64,000 nucleotides of DNA, from assembly GCA_007922305.1 (NCBI GenBank), contig ML677326.1:57220785-57284784 (forward strand), given 5' to 3'. Positions 33,407 through 45,224 of this stretch are shown here, one piece after another (position 1 is the stretch's first letter; each line of letters starts with the position of its first letter). The DNA comes from Dermatemys mawii. Its lineage: Eukaryota; Chordata; Testudines; Dermatemydidae. Position numbers and translations under genes: made by a program. The notes beneath the pieces were generated by a model. That model was given only the letters and a program-made list of their open reading frames with translations, was not told where the DNA came from and did not search any database.

Positions 33407-34191
33407 CAGGGGTGGGTAAACTATGGCCTGTGAGCCACATGCGGCCCCCCCGGCCATTTTCATTCGGCCCGCGAGCTTGCTCCTGGCCGAAGGGCCGGGT
33501 CCCTGCGCTCCCGGCTGGGCCTGCCCCTCGCTTCCTGGCTGGGGGCTGGGTGGAGTGCGGGGAGCTGCCAGGTCCCGCACTCCCTGTCCAGGCGGCCGGG
33601 TGGAGCGCGGGGAGCCACCGGGCCTCACGCTCCCTGGCTGAGGGCCGGGTGGAGTGTGGGGAGCCACGGGTCCCCATGCTCTCTAGCCAGGCCCAGTCAA
33701 GGAGCGCCCAGCTGACCAAGGTAAGGGTGGGAGATCTCAGGAGGGGGCAGTCAGGGAACAAAGCAAGGGGGCTTAGATGGGGAGTGGGGTCTCAGGGGGT
33801 GGTAGTTAGGGTGGGAGGATCTTGGGAGGGTGTAGTCAGGGAACAAAGCAGGGGGCTTAGATAGGGGGTGGGATCCCAGGGTGCTGGTTAGGGTCAGGGG
33901 GATCCTGGGAGGGGGCAGTCGGAACAAAGAACAGGGGGGCTTAGATAGGAGATAGGGTTCGGGGGCAGCAGTCAGAATGGGGGGGGTCTCCAGAGGGGGC
34001 AATCAGGGGACAAGGAGCGAGGGGGGGGGGGGTTGGATGGGTCAGGGGGCAGCCAGGGGACGGGAAGTGGGTGGGGGTTGGATAAGGGGCAGGGGCAGGC
34101 TGTTTGGGGAGGCACTGCCTTCCCTACCCAGCTCTCTGCACAATTTTTAACCCCGATGTAGCCCTCGGGCCAAAAAGTTTGCCCACCCCTG
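33407..34191. mobile_element. 785-bp non-autonomous hAT element containing a G-rich minisatellite
   Basis: TIRs are CAGGGGTGGGTAAACTATGG and AAAAGTTTGCCCACCCCTG. Flanking duplications CTCTAACA (33399-33406) and CTCTAACT (34192-34199) match at seven of eight bases. It is the same group as 2222-2779 and 5474. The first half is a GC-rich spacer with GGGCCGGGTGGAG motifs; the second half is a degenerate tandem array. The 203-aa frame across its left side starts outside the element and is not a gene. Confidence 0.9.
33720..34110. repeat. Degenerate G-rich minisatellite, roughly 80-90-bp unit
   Basis: Phrases like GGAGGGGGCAGTCAGGGAAC and GGGGGCTTAGATGGGGAG recur four to five times with drift, ending in a 12-G run near 34022. 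Several GGG tracts per unit give quadruplex potential on the plus strand. Confidence 0.82.
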
Positions 34192-34199
34192 CTCTAACT

Positions 34200-36515
34200 C
34201 CTGTTCTCAGCCCACTACTGCCATTATCCACCCAACAATGAAACCTTTTATTTGGCAGCATTTTCAAGATTGATAACTAACTATGATCTGCAACACAGGA
34301 GAAACACTTTTAGCTTTTGTACACAAAAGAGACAGGATTATTCATTTTGAAGATGCTTGACTAGCCATATTTTGACTATATTCGAATTCTACATTATTTT
34401 AAGAGGTATTTCTCAACATGAGTTTACTTTATTAACTTGCTTCCCTTACAGATCTGTGTTTTTAGGTATGCTCAGTACTCTTGGTTCCCCCCGCCCCCCC
34501 GCACTTGGGAAAGCTGGTTCAAGTCCAGTTTGTTATTCTGAGAGGAGAAGTATGCCTTGACATTTAGATTAGTTCCCAGGAGGAAGCAGAGCCTATCATA
34601 AAACAGCATCACTTCTGACTGAGGAGGCCCTGCTTCCCCTTCAAGTCAGCCTTCTGGAAAGTGTACACTGAGATGTAACTGTGTGTGGCAGCATCTAGGT
34701 TTATACCTGGCCTCTGGATATTAGTATTCGCCACTGCACCAGAGTATTATAAGAAAAAGAAAAGAGAAACAAAAGCTACATACTGGCCTAAGTATGTCAT
34801 ACTTCTTACACAACGGTAGTGAACTAGACTGAGGTTGTATGTTAAATAGTTGAACAGTAGGTCCACAAATTGTGAGCGTCATAACCAGTTAATAGGTTAT
34901 CAGGCCCTGAAGTTCAGTTTGGCACAATTAAAATGCAAATACACGCACAGCTTTCCTAATGGCAAATATTTTCAAAAACCCTCCCTGTGAAGATGTCTCA
35001 GGTCTCACCTACAAGGCAGTTATTTCCCCTGGGCTTCCTTGCTCCCTCTCTGCAACTTTCTTTTCTATGATGTATAAAAGTTATTATTCAGCTGCTTGCC
35101 AAGTAGTAAGCAAGGTTTTCAACTGGTATTTAACTGTTCCTGGGACAAAAAGGGAATGAGTACTGCCCTCTCTCAACTTATCTTCCCCTCCTCTTTTGAT
35201 GAGGATATAGCCATATAAAACAGAAGGAAACAAACCAATGCTGCCAATGTATGACCCAAGCACTCTATAAAGCACTCAGATCATTAGATGAAAGGTATTG
35301 CAAAGTATTAATTATTTTTATGGCATCAGCACATACACACACTGCAGAAATGCATGATTACTGTTCCCTGATGTTAAAAGTTACTTTGATTTGAAGCAGT
35401 ACATTAGTGTTAGCAACTAATACAAACTTTTTAGTAATGGGCTTGCAGCACAAGGATCTTTAAAGCCATTTACTTGCTTTGACCTGCAGCTAGCTGAAAA
35501 AACAACTTTTATGGCTGATTCTACTTGGTAATTACTAGCAAAACTTTAAATGTTCAACACACTGCCTTTTCCCACAGGAAACCAGACTGATGTCAGTTTT
35601 AAACCAACATAGAGTCAGACTGTGCCACTCTTACTCACGTTGAATAGTACCTTACTTAAATGCAGAGCAAAGTGCTATTTAGGGCACATAAAGTTCTCAG
35701 TATTTGATTCATAATTAGCATTTGTTGGATATCCAGCTCTTAATGCATCAGATAAGATACCTCTGTCAGTAATAGATAGGTATGTAACTTTGCCTAACTG
35801 AAAAGCCTCACATTTATACATTTTTAAGTGTTCACTATAGCTGGATGAATTATTCCTCATTAATTAAAAAAGATGGTTAAAATCTGTATACAGAAAAGTG
35901 CTCATCTGCTCATTACTCAATTTTTTTATACATAAGTCAGCCTATGGATTGCTTGCAAACTATTCACCATGATGTCCATCAATTATTCCCTGTTCTTAAT
36001 TAGCTAGTCATATTTTGTGATTGGCCACCTGATAATGTGGTGATATTTCAGCTGCTTAACTAGAATACTTCCATACTCACAAAGCTTCTAAGATGGCTGC
36101 ATACAAATCTAATACAGAGCAGCATGAGTTATGTTCAACACTGTCTCCCCACAAAAATGTCTGTAAAAATGTGCTTGTATAAATATTCACAAGAAGTTAA
36201 ATACAAGAGTCTACACATACTGTAAAAACCAGTTCAGGGTTTTATCTAAGAATGTTTGCAATATTAGAGCAATATATCTAGCCTCTGTCACAACCTGCTG
36301 CTTGCATTATTGGTGCCCATTGGACTGTTCACTGGTTTGTGAAAGATCTGTCATTAATTTAGTATCAGTGCCCCTTAAAAAGTAATTGTCTGCATGTATG
36401 AATAGATATTACAAAGCAGTGCTTATGTCACATATGAGATTTTATTTTATTTTAAATACTAACCCTCAAATAGACAGCAAGGAGAGAGCTCACTTGATCA
36501 TTACCTGTAATGTTC
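34200..36515. other. Non-coding interval
   Basis: No frame above 67 aa with any motif and no paired termini. Ordinary intronic sequence. Confidence 0.55.
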
Positions 36516-36518
36516 ACT

Positions 36519-36613
36519 CACCCTGGGGCATCTGGCATTGGCCACTGTCGGTAGACAGGATACTGTGCTGGATGAACCTTTGGTCTGGCCCAGTATGGCC
36601 ATTCTTATGTTCT
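36519..36613 (+). repeat. CR1 3' terminal fragment
   Basis: It reads through AGGATACTGTGCTGGATGAA, CCTTTGGTCTGGCCCAGTAT and GGCCATTCTTATGTTCT, the conserved CR1 3' end. The 5' part is truncated, as usual for CR1. Confidence 0.88.
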
Positions 36614-36619
36614 AATTAT

Positions 36620-37855
36620 TTGATTTGACAATTTTGGCACTGAGACCTAGAAGGAATGTTCTTGCTGATCAAGATTCTGGTTCATGAGTGTAAACACCTT
36701 ATATACCACAGTAATAAAGATAGCACAATGTGTTCAAAAATGCAAGGCTCCTGTTTGTTACGGTGTTGCATCCAATTTGAAACTACTGCTAGGCTAGTGT
36801 CTGAAATCCTAAAGCAATTATTAGCAACCATTATGTTTAAAGTTACAGAAGAGTTTCTATACAACCCACTTCTCACTGTTCATAATTTTTCTGAAGTGTA
36901 TTTATGGATTAAAGTTTCCATGCCTACATGTGTGTATTTTTTTAAAAAAGAATTTCAAGTGGTTGAGTACAACTGCCTGAGTTATTGGAAGATAAAAAAA
37001 ACACCACACTAATTCATCTTTTGAGGGCAAGCCATTTGTGCAGAAAATGAATAAGTGAATGAACTCTGGAAGTTTTAATTTCACATATAAATAGTTTTCA
37101 CTGAGGTGTTCTGCCTTTAGTAGCTTTTGATTTTTAGTGTTTGCCTTCCAGAACGCTCTTTTGTAGATTAATGGAATCAGCAGGTCTACTTGCTGCCTTC
37201 CAACTTTGTCTCACACTCCTGAAAAGGCTAACAGAAGATCGCATCATTTAAGTATTATGCGATGTATATATGGGCATCATTCAAGAAGTTGTATAGATGT
37301 ACTACAAATGCTTAAACTGTGTTTATCAACCCTGCCTAGTTACAAAGTTCTCCCGGACAAAGAAATACTGATTTACTTTTCTGCCTGGATCTCTTATGTA
37401 AATTAGTCAGGCTAAACTAAATACAATGGAAGTTCAGGCAAAACAAGTTATTAGGATGATGAGTAAACAGCACAGCATCACCAAACCAGAGCACAAAGCA
37501 GTGGAGATAAGGATCTTTTTGGGAGGTACACTTTGAAACATATCCTTTTGAAGGTTTCTTCAAGAAGGATAAGAATGGGTTTCTTTTCCCCATCACTGAG
37601 GGAACAAAAAGGACAGCACTTCTTGCATCCATGAATGTTGGATCCTAGTCCTGAGGGCTGGTGCCACAGACATTGCTTTAGATGAGAAACTTACCTTAGA
37701 TAAAGGTCTGAGCATAGCTTTTAACAGGCCTTACTCTTTTAGAAGTGTTATACTTATGTTGTATTTGTAACCATTATGGTGTTTCCATTATTCTTACTCA
37801 AAACTCACTTGAATTTGTTATTAACCTTATTCTCCTTTTACCATAAAGTTATCTC
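36620..37855. other. Non-coding interval
   Basis: Several overlapping frames of 60-118 aa on both strands lack any recognisable domain; none has exon-like splice borders that I could see. Confidence 0.5.
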
Positions 37856-37857
37856 AT

Positions 37858-38142
37858 GGTATGTCTACGCAGCCAAGAAAAACTTGCGGCTGGCCCTTGC
37901 CAGCCAACTCGGGCTCATGGGGCTTGGGCTGTGGGGCTATTTTATTGTTGAGTAGACTTCTGGGCTCAGGCATGACACTGAGCTCTGGGACTTTTCCATC
38001 CCACAGAATCTTTCAGCTCTGTCTCCTGCCTGAGCCCGGAAGTCTACACAGCAATGAAACAGTCCCAAAGCCTGAGCTCTGTGAGTCCAAGTTGGCTGGT
38101 ATAGGCCAGTTGCAGGTTTTCTTTACTGCATAGGCATATCCT
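37858..38142. mobile_element. Fold-back MITE with arms spanning almost the whole element
   Basis: The left arm starts GGTATGTCTACGCAGCCAAG and the right arm, reverse complemented, starts GGATATGCCTATGCAGTAAA. The two remain alignable through CCAGCCAACT, GTAGACTTCTGGGCTCAGGC and GAGCT to the centre near 38000. The structure would fold into one long hairpin. The GTCTAC-type ends resemble Harbinger-related MITEs; superfamily not proven. Confidence 0.8.
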
Positions 38143-38144
38143 CA

Positions 38145-41100
38145 GCACTAGGATATTAAGCGTGTGCCTTCTCAGTTGAATCAAGTAAGCTTGTGTGTAC
38201 ATGGTCTCTTTGGGCAATGGACTTGGCACTTACTGTGAGTGGTCCAGTGATAGGGGGCTGGACACTACAGGGGGACATTTCTGGGAATTTCAGGAACCGA
38301 GGTATACCAAGTGTTAACCTGTGAGACAAAGTAAAGACTGGCAGAGTCCTGAGAAGTTTTCCTGCGGTGGCTAAAAGACTGAGAGACATATGCCTCTGAG
38401 TTTAGCACCAGAAAGTCTCTCTCTCACTAAGGTGGCGGTAACAGTGACCTATGATTCTGGATGCCTTATGAAATATCACAAGACCCATGAAGATATTTCT
38501 TTTGCACCACTATCTATGGTACATGAAGTAGGTGAAAGGAACTAAAGCAGAATCTTTCACCTCTTTAATCCCCTCTGCACTGGCTTGCAGGACTGGCCTC
38601 AATCTGGCACAGAGGTACCACGCTACCTAGTTTTGGTCTAGTTAACACTGCCCTATCAAACTAAAGTCTTATAAGAAAGAAAAACAGATTTTCCAGATGG
38701 CGTCTAAAACTAATAAAATAATTTTCACTGCTATTTAACAGTATTTCTTCTATGCTTGGTCTACTATAAGTCATTGGAGTATAGGCTGCTCTGCCTCCCC
38801 CAAGGTCTTGTCAGCTCTAATTGAATAAACTGAAGTTAATGTTTTCAGTCATCAGCTATGTACATTTGCAAAGAATCCCATTTACTCAGTTTTGTAGTCC
38901 AGTTCAGTAAAATTAACTTCCATGCTGTCATGAAAATATTTACCGAGTTCATTTCAGACATGGCAAACAGCTTTGAGTCTGTCAGCAAAGAATGTTTCAA
39001 GCATCAAGTTTCAAAGCGATAATTGTATTTACTGCATTCGTATTTATAAAGCAATGCATTGTATCCCGCAAAAATATGTGCTGTCTAAATAAGGTTATTA
39101 AATTGCTGTAATTACCCCTAGCACTCTTAAACAATCCAAGATGTGGTATTGCCTTAAGGCAAGTAAGCAAACATGTCAAGAAACACTATAACATAACTAT
39201 TTAGAAATTATTTGGAATAGCATTACGTACTTGTTGAACACTTATAAGCAATGACTGCAATGAAGCCAAATATATTGGTTCCAAATGCTCAGAATTTCTA
39301 TAAGAGAGGTACTCTCTGGGTGTTCACACATAGATATACATTATCCCAAATAATGTGGGTGAAGTAGGAAGAGAGATTTCAGAAGGGAAAAAAGAGAACT
39401 GCGGTACAAGCCACAGAACAGGGGGAAAAAAGGACAACAGATAACTGAGGGAGACATTGAAATAAGAAAGGGATACCACTCTGATTTCTAAAATTTAACA
39501 GAAAGAATTTAACAAGGAGAAAGCAACAGAGGAAAGGAGACTATAAATCAAAGGCAGAACAACAAAACAAAACAATGCCAAATGACTGAGAAAGGGTAAG
39601 AAAGCAAATTAGGAAAAAATGAAAAGTAGTGATGTAACATCCAAAGAAATCTCTCTTTGGACATGGATATTATTTCATTACATTCATATGTAAGCTACCC
39701 CATATCTTAATTAGGGATAGTTAAAACAGCCATAACAGTCTACTGTTAATAAACAGATTTGTAACAAATTTTAGTTTCCTGCAGTGGGCATACTGGTAGG
39801 TTAAAAATGGCTACTATACTATAGTTTCTCCCTCTGCAATCAGGGTCATAGCAATACACATAAAAGTTCATGTATTATTATTGATATTTTAGTAGCACCA
39901 TTCATACTATAGGTGCAATACCCACCTATAAGGTGACAATACTCCTCCCCCAAAAACACTTACATACAAGGAGTACTTTGTTACCGCAGCAATTTAACAA
40001 AAGACAGAACTTTGGGAGATAATGAAGGAATACAAGTTAGATAACTAGTCCTCTATTTAAACACCCTCTCTCTTTAGAGCTTTAGCTTTGTCATAACCCT
40101 GATTAAAGGAATGCCTATTAAGATAAAAAAAAATTACAAAGAGGATTGTGTAGAAGTCTAGACTTGGATAACAATACAAGTGCAGGAGTCTAGAGTAATA
40201 GTGTTAATGGCGAAATCCTTGAACACAGCAAAACCAAAATATCAATACACGGTATTATAAGAATATTTCTCTGTATATAAAAGAAAAGTTACATGATTCA
40301 AGAGAATTGTTACCTACCTCATAGTTCTAACAACAGATAAGTATTTATAATCATGTGGTAAAGTAGATTGTATCTTAAGTAATTTCTCTGACGCCAATGA
40401 AATACGTTTTATATGCTATTTCCTAGTAAAAACACTATGATATAGAAGTAGAAAATATTTACATATTTTAGGCACCAAATATACTATACCAACAGGCTCT
40501 GGGAAGACAGGGGAGCATTAAGGTTAATTTTAGCAGAAAAGTTATTTCTTAAAAAAAAGAAAAAATCAGAGTAAATCTATGGTAGTTGTTACAGCAATAG
40601 TAAAATACATATTTGTAGGAAATGTGTATATGAAAAAAAACTTTGCTATAATTTCATCATCAGTAACAAACTTTCTGGGGTTTTAAAAGAGAGCTTTTCT
40701 TTATAGCCAGCATGAGCCTTTAAAACAAATATTTTACATTATAAGATTTAATGCTAGAATAAAGCAGCAATTCTGTGTCTAATGAGCTTAGGTAATTATT
40801 GCCTTGTCTATTCTCTTCTGAAAATTGGTGTGAAACCATTAATGTTAAAGCATATAAATTCAGTTTTTAATTTGTGAGAACAAGTTAATCTTGATTATGA
40901 AAACAGGTTATAGAATACAAGATAATGGTTATAGGCATGCTATTTAACTGTATGTACTCCTTTCTACAAAAATCACTTCTTACTGATATTCCTATAGCAT
41001 ACATCACTCCTTTATATAATTTTTATAAAAGACTTCTCTAACCATTGAAACAAACACCTGCTATCATTAATTGCCTTGGTGATAATGTTTCTGGTTGTAG

Positions 41101-41225
41101 AACTCCAAAGGTATCGCTCATTCTCCAAAAAGAGAATTCTCCTGTTGACTCTTCCCATGAAAATCCATGATTCCTAAGAAGAGTAGCAATACTGGGTTGG
41201 GAAATAAGGGAAGCGGGCAAGTTAA
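38145..41225. other. Non-coding interval
   Basis: Three kb without recognisable exon or element; A-rich around 39400-39620. Confidence 0.55.
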
Positions 41226-41635
41226 AAGGAAGAAATACTTGTGGCACCTTAGAGACTAACAAATTTATTTGGGCACAAGCTTTCATGGGCTAGAACCCAC
41301 TTCATAAGATGCATAGAGTAGAACATACAGTAGGAAGATATATGCATACACACACACACTTGGGTCATTACATAAATTGAATGCATTTCCCCATGTTAAG
41401 TATCCCCTTACTGTTACTCACAACTTCTTGTCAGCAGCTTGAAATGGGCCATCCTGCTTATCACTACAAAAGTTTTTTTGTGTCATCTGCTGATAATAGC
41501 TCACCTTAATCAATTAAGCCACTTAAAGCTGGTATGGCAAAATCCAATTTTTCATGTTCTCTGTGTATAATCTCTTCCAACTGGATGTTCCACTCTATGC
41601 ATCTGATGAAGTATGTGTGTATTCCAGGTGGTGGG
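41226..41635 (-). mobile_element. PLE-derived fragment, second family
   Basis: The minus strand ends ...CCATGAAAGCTTGTGCCCAA, ATAAATTTGTTAGTCTCTAA, GGTGCCACAAGTATTTC, the 3' end of a PLE family distinct from the 15020 copy. The other edge (41600-41625) carries CACTCTATGCATCTGATGAA in the opposite sense, so hammerhead-type half-sites lie at both edges. The middle is non-coding. Confidence 0.68.
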
Positions 41636-41639
41636 AGGT

Positions 41640-42058
41640 CAGGGCTTTAGCTCTGTGGCTCTATTCCTGATTTCAGGGGGCTGAAACCAGTGTTTGCCTC
41701 ATAGCTAAAGTCCTGAGCCAGAGTGCTCTCCCTAAAACCAGGAGCTGAGCTGCAGGGCTGAAGTCCTGAGCCCCTGCACGCCCCCTGCGCCTGATTCAAA
41801 GGCCCAAATTCTGGTGCTCCTAAGGAGAATCATACTACAGCTCCACTCCACCCTGAGCCTGGATCTGCTCTCATTCCTTCTCCACCCCAGATCAGCTCTG
41901 CCTGCAGCCCCAGCTCCTCTCCCATCCCCAATTCTGCCTTCAGCCAAAGCTCCACCACTGAGGAAGGCTTGGCTGTGCAGTAATGGGGCAAGGGGAGGGC
42001 ACGGACAGATTCTGTTCCTGGTAAGGGGAGATGTAACTGAAAAAGTTTGAGCACCAGT
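41640..42058. mobile_element. Probable hAT MITE remnant
   Basis: It ends AAAAAGTTTGAGCACCAGTG, an inverted hAT-type CACTGGTGCTCAAAC terminus. The body is rich in CCTGAGCC/AGGGCTGAAGTCCTGAGC words typical of turtle hAT MITEs. The left terminus is not clear. Confidence 0.55.
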
Positions 42059-42309
42059 GTTTTAGGTGATATTACACTAGTGGTGTTGCTGCCTTTCAGA
42101 TGAGATAAAACCAAGATTCTGAACACTTAGTCATTAAAGTTTGATAGCACTTACCATAAAAGTATTGCTGTTTGGCCCAGGTGTTATGGCCAAATTTCAG
42201 TTTTGTGGGCATCTTCAGTTTCATACAGTGAGCATGCTTAGTTTCTACAGGTATGAACATTTCTACCATTATTCCCCCTAATATTCAAGATTTTGGAAAT
42301 AAGGGTGTC

Positions 42310-42500
42310 CAAAATGAGGCTTCACAAATCCATATCTTTAGGTCCCAGATAAGTGGCCTGGTTTTCAGAGGTAACAGATATCACATTCAAAGGGAATTTC
42401 TGGGTCAGCAGGATCTTCTGGGTGTGTAGCACTTTAGAAAATCAGGCCACTTATTTAGGCACTTCAATATGGATTGGGAAGACTAACTTCAGGCATTTCA
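42310..42500. repeat. Fold-back repeat, copy 1 of an unclassified family
   Basis: The left half AATCCATATCTTTAGGTCCC, then AGATAAGTGGCCTGGTTTTC, pairs with the right half, whose reverse complement reads CAATCCATATTGAAGTGCCT, then AAATAAGTGGCCTGATTTTC. The arms are about 80 bp. It is similar to 48614-48787. Confidence 0.72.
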
Positions 42501-42504
42501 TTTA

Positions 42505-45220
42505 TAAAAAAATCTATATACATTATATTTTCTCACACAGGTGCAGAAGTCTCTGAAAATGGTAGAAACATTTTAAGTGAAGCTATTGCACATTTTTCTT
42601 ACTCCAATTTACTTCTGCAATTTCATCTGGATTCACTAGTTTTTCCTTCCTGTGTTGAACTATTATGTGATGTTATGGACTGTTACACAGTTCCATTCTG
42701 AAGACTGCTGCTTTTCAGTGTTGGAGGGAGGAAGAATGGGGGTAAAGTGATTCTTATGTGCACAATGTACAGTTCTTTGGAAGCCTTTTTAATGAACCAG
42801 GCTATGCTAATGTTAGATAGTCTTATAGTATAATAGCTGTGATTTCTCTTAAAATAGAGACTTTAAATACAACTTGTGATTTGTTTTAATAAATAAAAAC
42901 CTGGGCAAGATTTAGAGATGGACTCTGGGTCTAAGTCCAAATGTTTGAGAGAGTTCAAATTTTTGCTGTCACCTGTGTCTAACAAATAATTCTTAGTAAC
43001 TGACTGGCTAATAGTACTGCTTTCATGGTTCACCTGAAATACATTTGTTAACTAAATACATTGAAACTGCTTTATACTGCCCCCTGGTGTTATTCACTAA
43101 AGAGAAATACATTTGTCAAAATTCTCATTGCCTGACTTGTGATAGAACAACCTCTTCAGTAAAGAGAATAAGATTACAATAAGCCCCAGTGAAGAATTTT
43201 ATTGGCATTGAAAATAACTTCTTATTGCAAGGTGGGGCATCTGTTCTAAATCTTTCATCAGACTCCCCATCTCTGAAATCACCTTTCCATTCACAGTAAA
43301 GGAAAAAGCCACTGTTTCTATGGAATTCCCCCAAAAGAGCATGATTTTGTTTCTCATAAATGTCTCACATAACCAGGAACTGTGCTGACAAACTATTTTC
43401 TGTTGTTCCTGAATGAAAAGTAACAAAGATATCACCAAAGATATAACCACATAAAAAAATAATTGGGGTAGACCAGATTGTAAGCTAATGAGTACTGCAA
43501 TATTAAGCGGAGGGAAGGGGGAGGGGAAAGTCATATCAGTTAAAGTGAAGAATGTGTAGCTTCTTTGCTCACACCACTGACTGGATGAATTTAATAGCAA
43601 TGCAAAAATACTGTGAAAGCATCTAAGGTTTTTGCACATATCTTTCCATGGATAATTCTACGGCTGTGGGTCAGAGTAACTATAAGAATGACACCTCTGT
43701 TCTGCTAGACAAAATATAGCAATGAGATACATTATATCAACATTACAGTATCTTTGCTTTTGTAACATTGAATCCTCCTTGAGGACTTGTATACAGCATT
43801 TCACTTTTAGGTCATTAGTTTGATTCCAGTTCTGCTCAACAGTTATCAAAAGTTATACCAACTGATGATTATATGCTATATGCATTAAGTGCACTTAGAA
43901 TATTTCTACCATTTTCAGATATTTTACTGGTATGAGAGATTCCATATACATATTATAGATTATAATCTCTGGGTAGGTACCCATAGGATAGGGTAGGTGC
44001 CTATACTTAAATTAACACTTCAGAATTATAAAATATAACAGGCATATTAGGCTAGAACTGGTAAAAACAGTCAACTCAGTAGAAACTTTCAGTGTATCTG
44101 TATGACCTATTTAACACTAGTAGATTAATATAGTAAACAACTTGACTATCAGTTCTTTCTAATCAAGCCAAAATAAAGTCAGTTAAAGTCTAAGCTTGTT
44201 TTCTGCTGTCAAATTTTCATATTCCCTTCCTTGTTAAGGTATGCTATTTTTACACAATTCCTTAAATTGAAAAGCAAGTAAGAATGAAGTACAGCTGCTT
44301 TGATATACTTCAATGAATATTTGTTTTCAAATCATGTCAAACACATGTTGCTTTGCAAAATAATTGGTCTGATCTGTCAGTTTTTTCTTGTTAAAGAAGC
44401 TTAAGAAAACATCTGATATAAGTTCTGACTCAGAAACAAAATATTGGCAGACCCCTTTCCAAGAAATGCCCAGGTCTGCAAGTTGCAATTGTCCCCCAAC
44501 TTCCATTGGCTTCAAAAGGATTTGAAGGCTCTCAGTACCTTTCAGATGTTGCTCAGTTCCCTTAATAACTGTGGTAATAGCTTTTAGAAATGTTACAATT
44601 TAGAACTATGATTTAACAATTAAGAATATTGTGACAGTTATTACAGTAGATCTTTCAGTCTTCTCATCAAGCAAAACAATGTAGGCTAAAAATTCCAATG
44701 ACATACTAGAGGAAATGTTTTGATATAGGGACCATCTTGATATCTTTTGAGAATGTCTCAATCTAAAAGACTTCTGGCTGGAAGTAAGAACATTAGAAAA
44801 AATTTTCAGGTTATTTATCCAATGTTCCGACTGAGAGAAATGCAATATACACACTTATTTACAGTCTTTGTGACTTCAGCATTTAAGGACTAGATTGTGA
44901 ATCCCTTTACTCACTAGTCTCATAGGTAGTCCTATTGAGGCCAGTTTTGGGCCTGGTTCTGACACCCTTAGACTGAGTAGTACATTATTCTGCAATTAGA
45001 AGTCAATGGAATTATTTGCAGAGTAAGAAACTGCCAAGGTAATGGTGGTAGAATCTGTCACTTCATTTATTTATTACTAAAACCACTTGGCTGTCAGCAC
45101 ACACAGTTAGAATTTTCTTGTACATTACCCATGAGCAGGTCCAGGTGATACTCTTCCACAGAAGTAAAATTAGAAGAGGACATCAGCCATTGCCTGTGAC
45201 CATTTTAAATTGCCATGCAC
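42505..45220. other. Non-coding interval next to the PALLD exon
   Basis: Downstream (minus-strand sense) intron of the palladin exon. The frames here, including one of 146 aa at 43199-43639, show no Ig-domain or palladin motif such as DxGxYxC. Confidence 0.6.
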
Positions 45221-45224
45221 CTAC

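Noticed and set aside
33253..33864. 203-codon frame
   Set aside because: It starts in unique AT-rich DNA and enters the hAT MITE at 33407; low-complexity Gly/Arg/Pro translation with no motif.
41604..41612. Perfect CTGATGA box as a functional hammerhead
   Set aside because: The sequence downstream lacks stem II closure and the GAAA box, so the core is incomplete.
43199..43639. 146-codon minus-strand frame near PALLD as a further exon
   Set aside because: Hydrophobic, Leu/Ser/Phe-rich translation with no Ig or palladin signature and no convincing splice sites.
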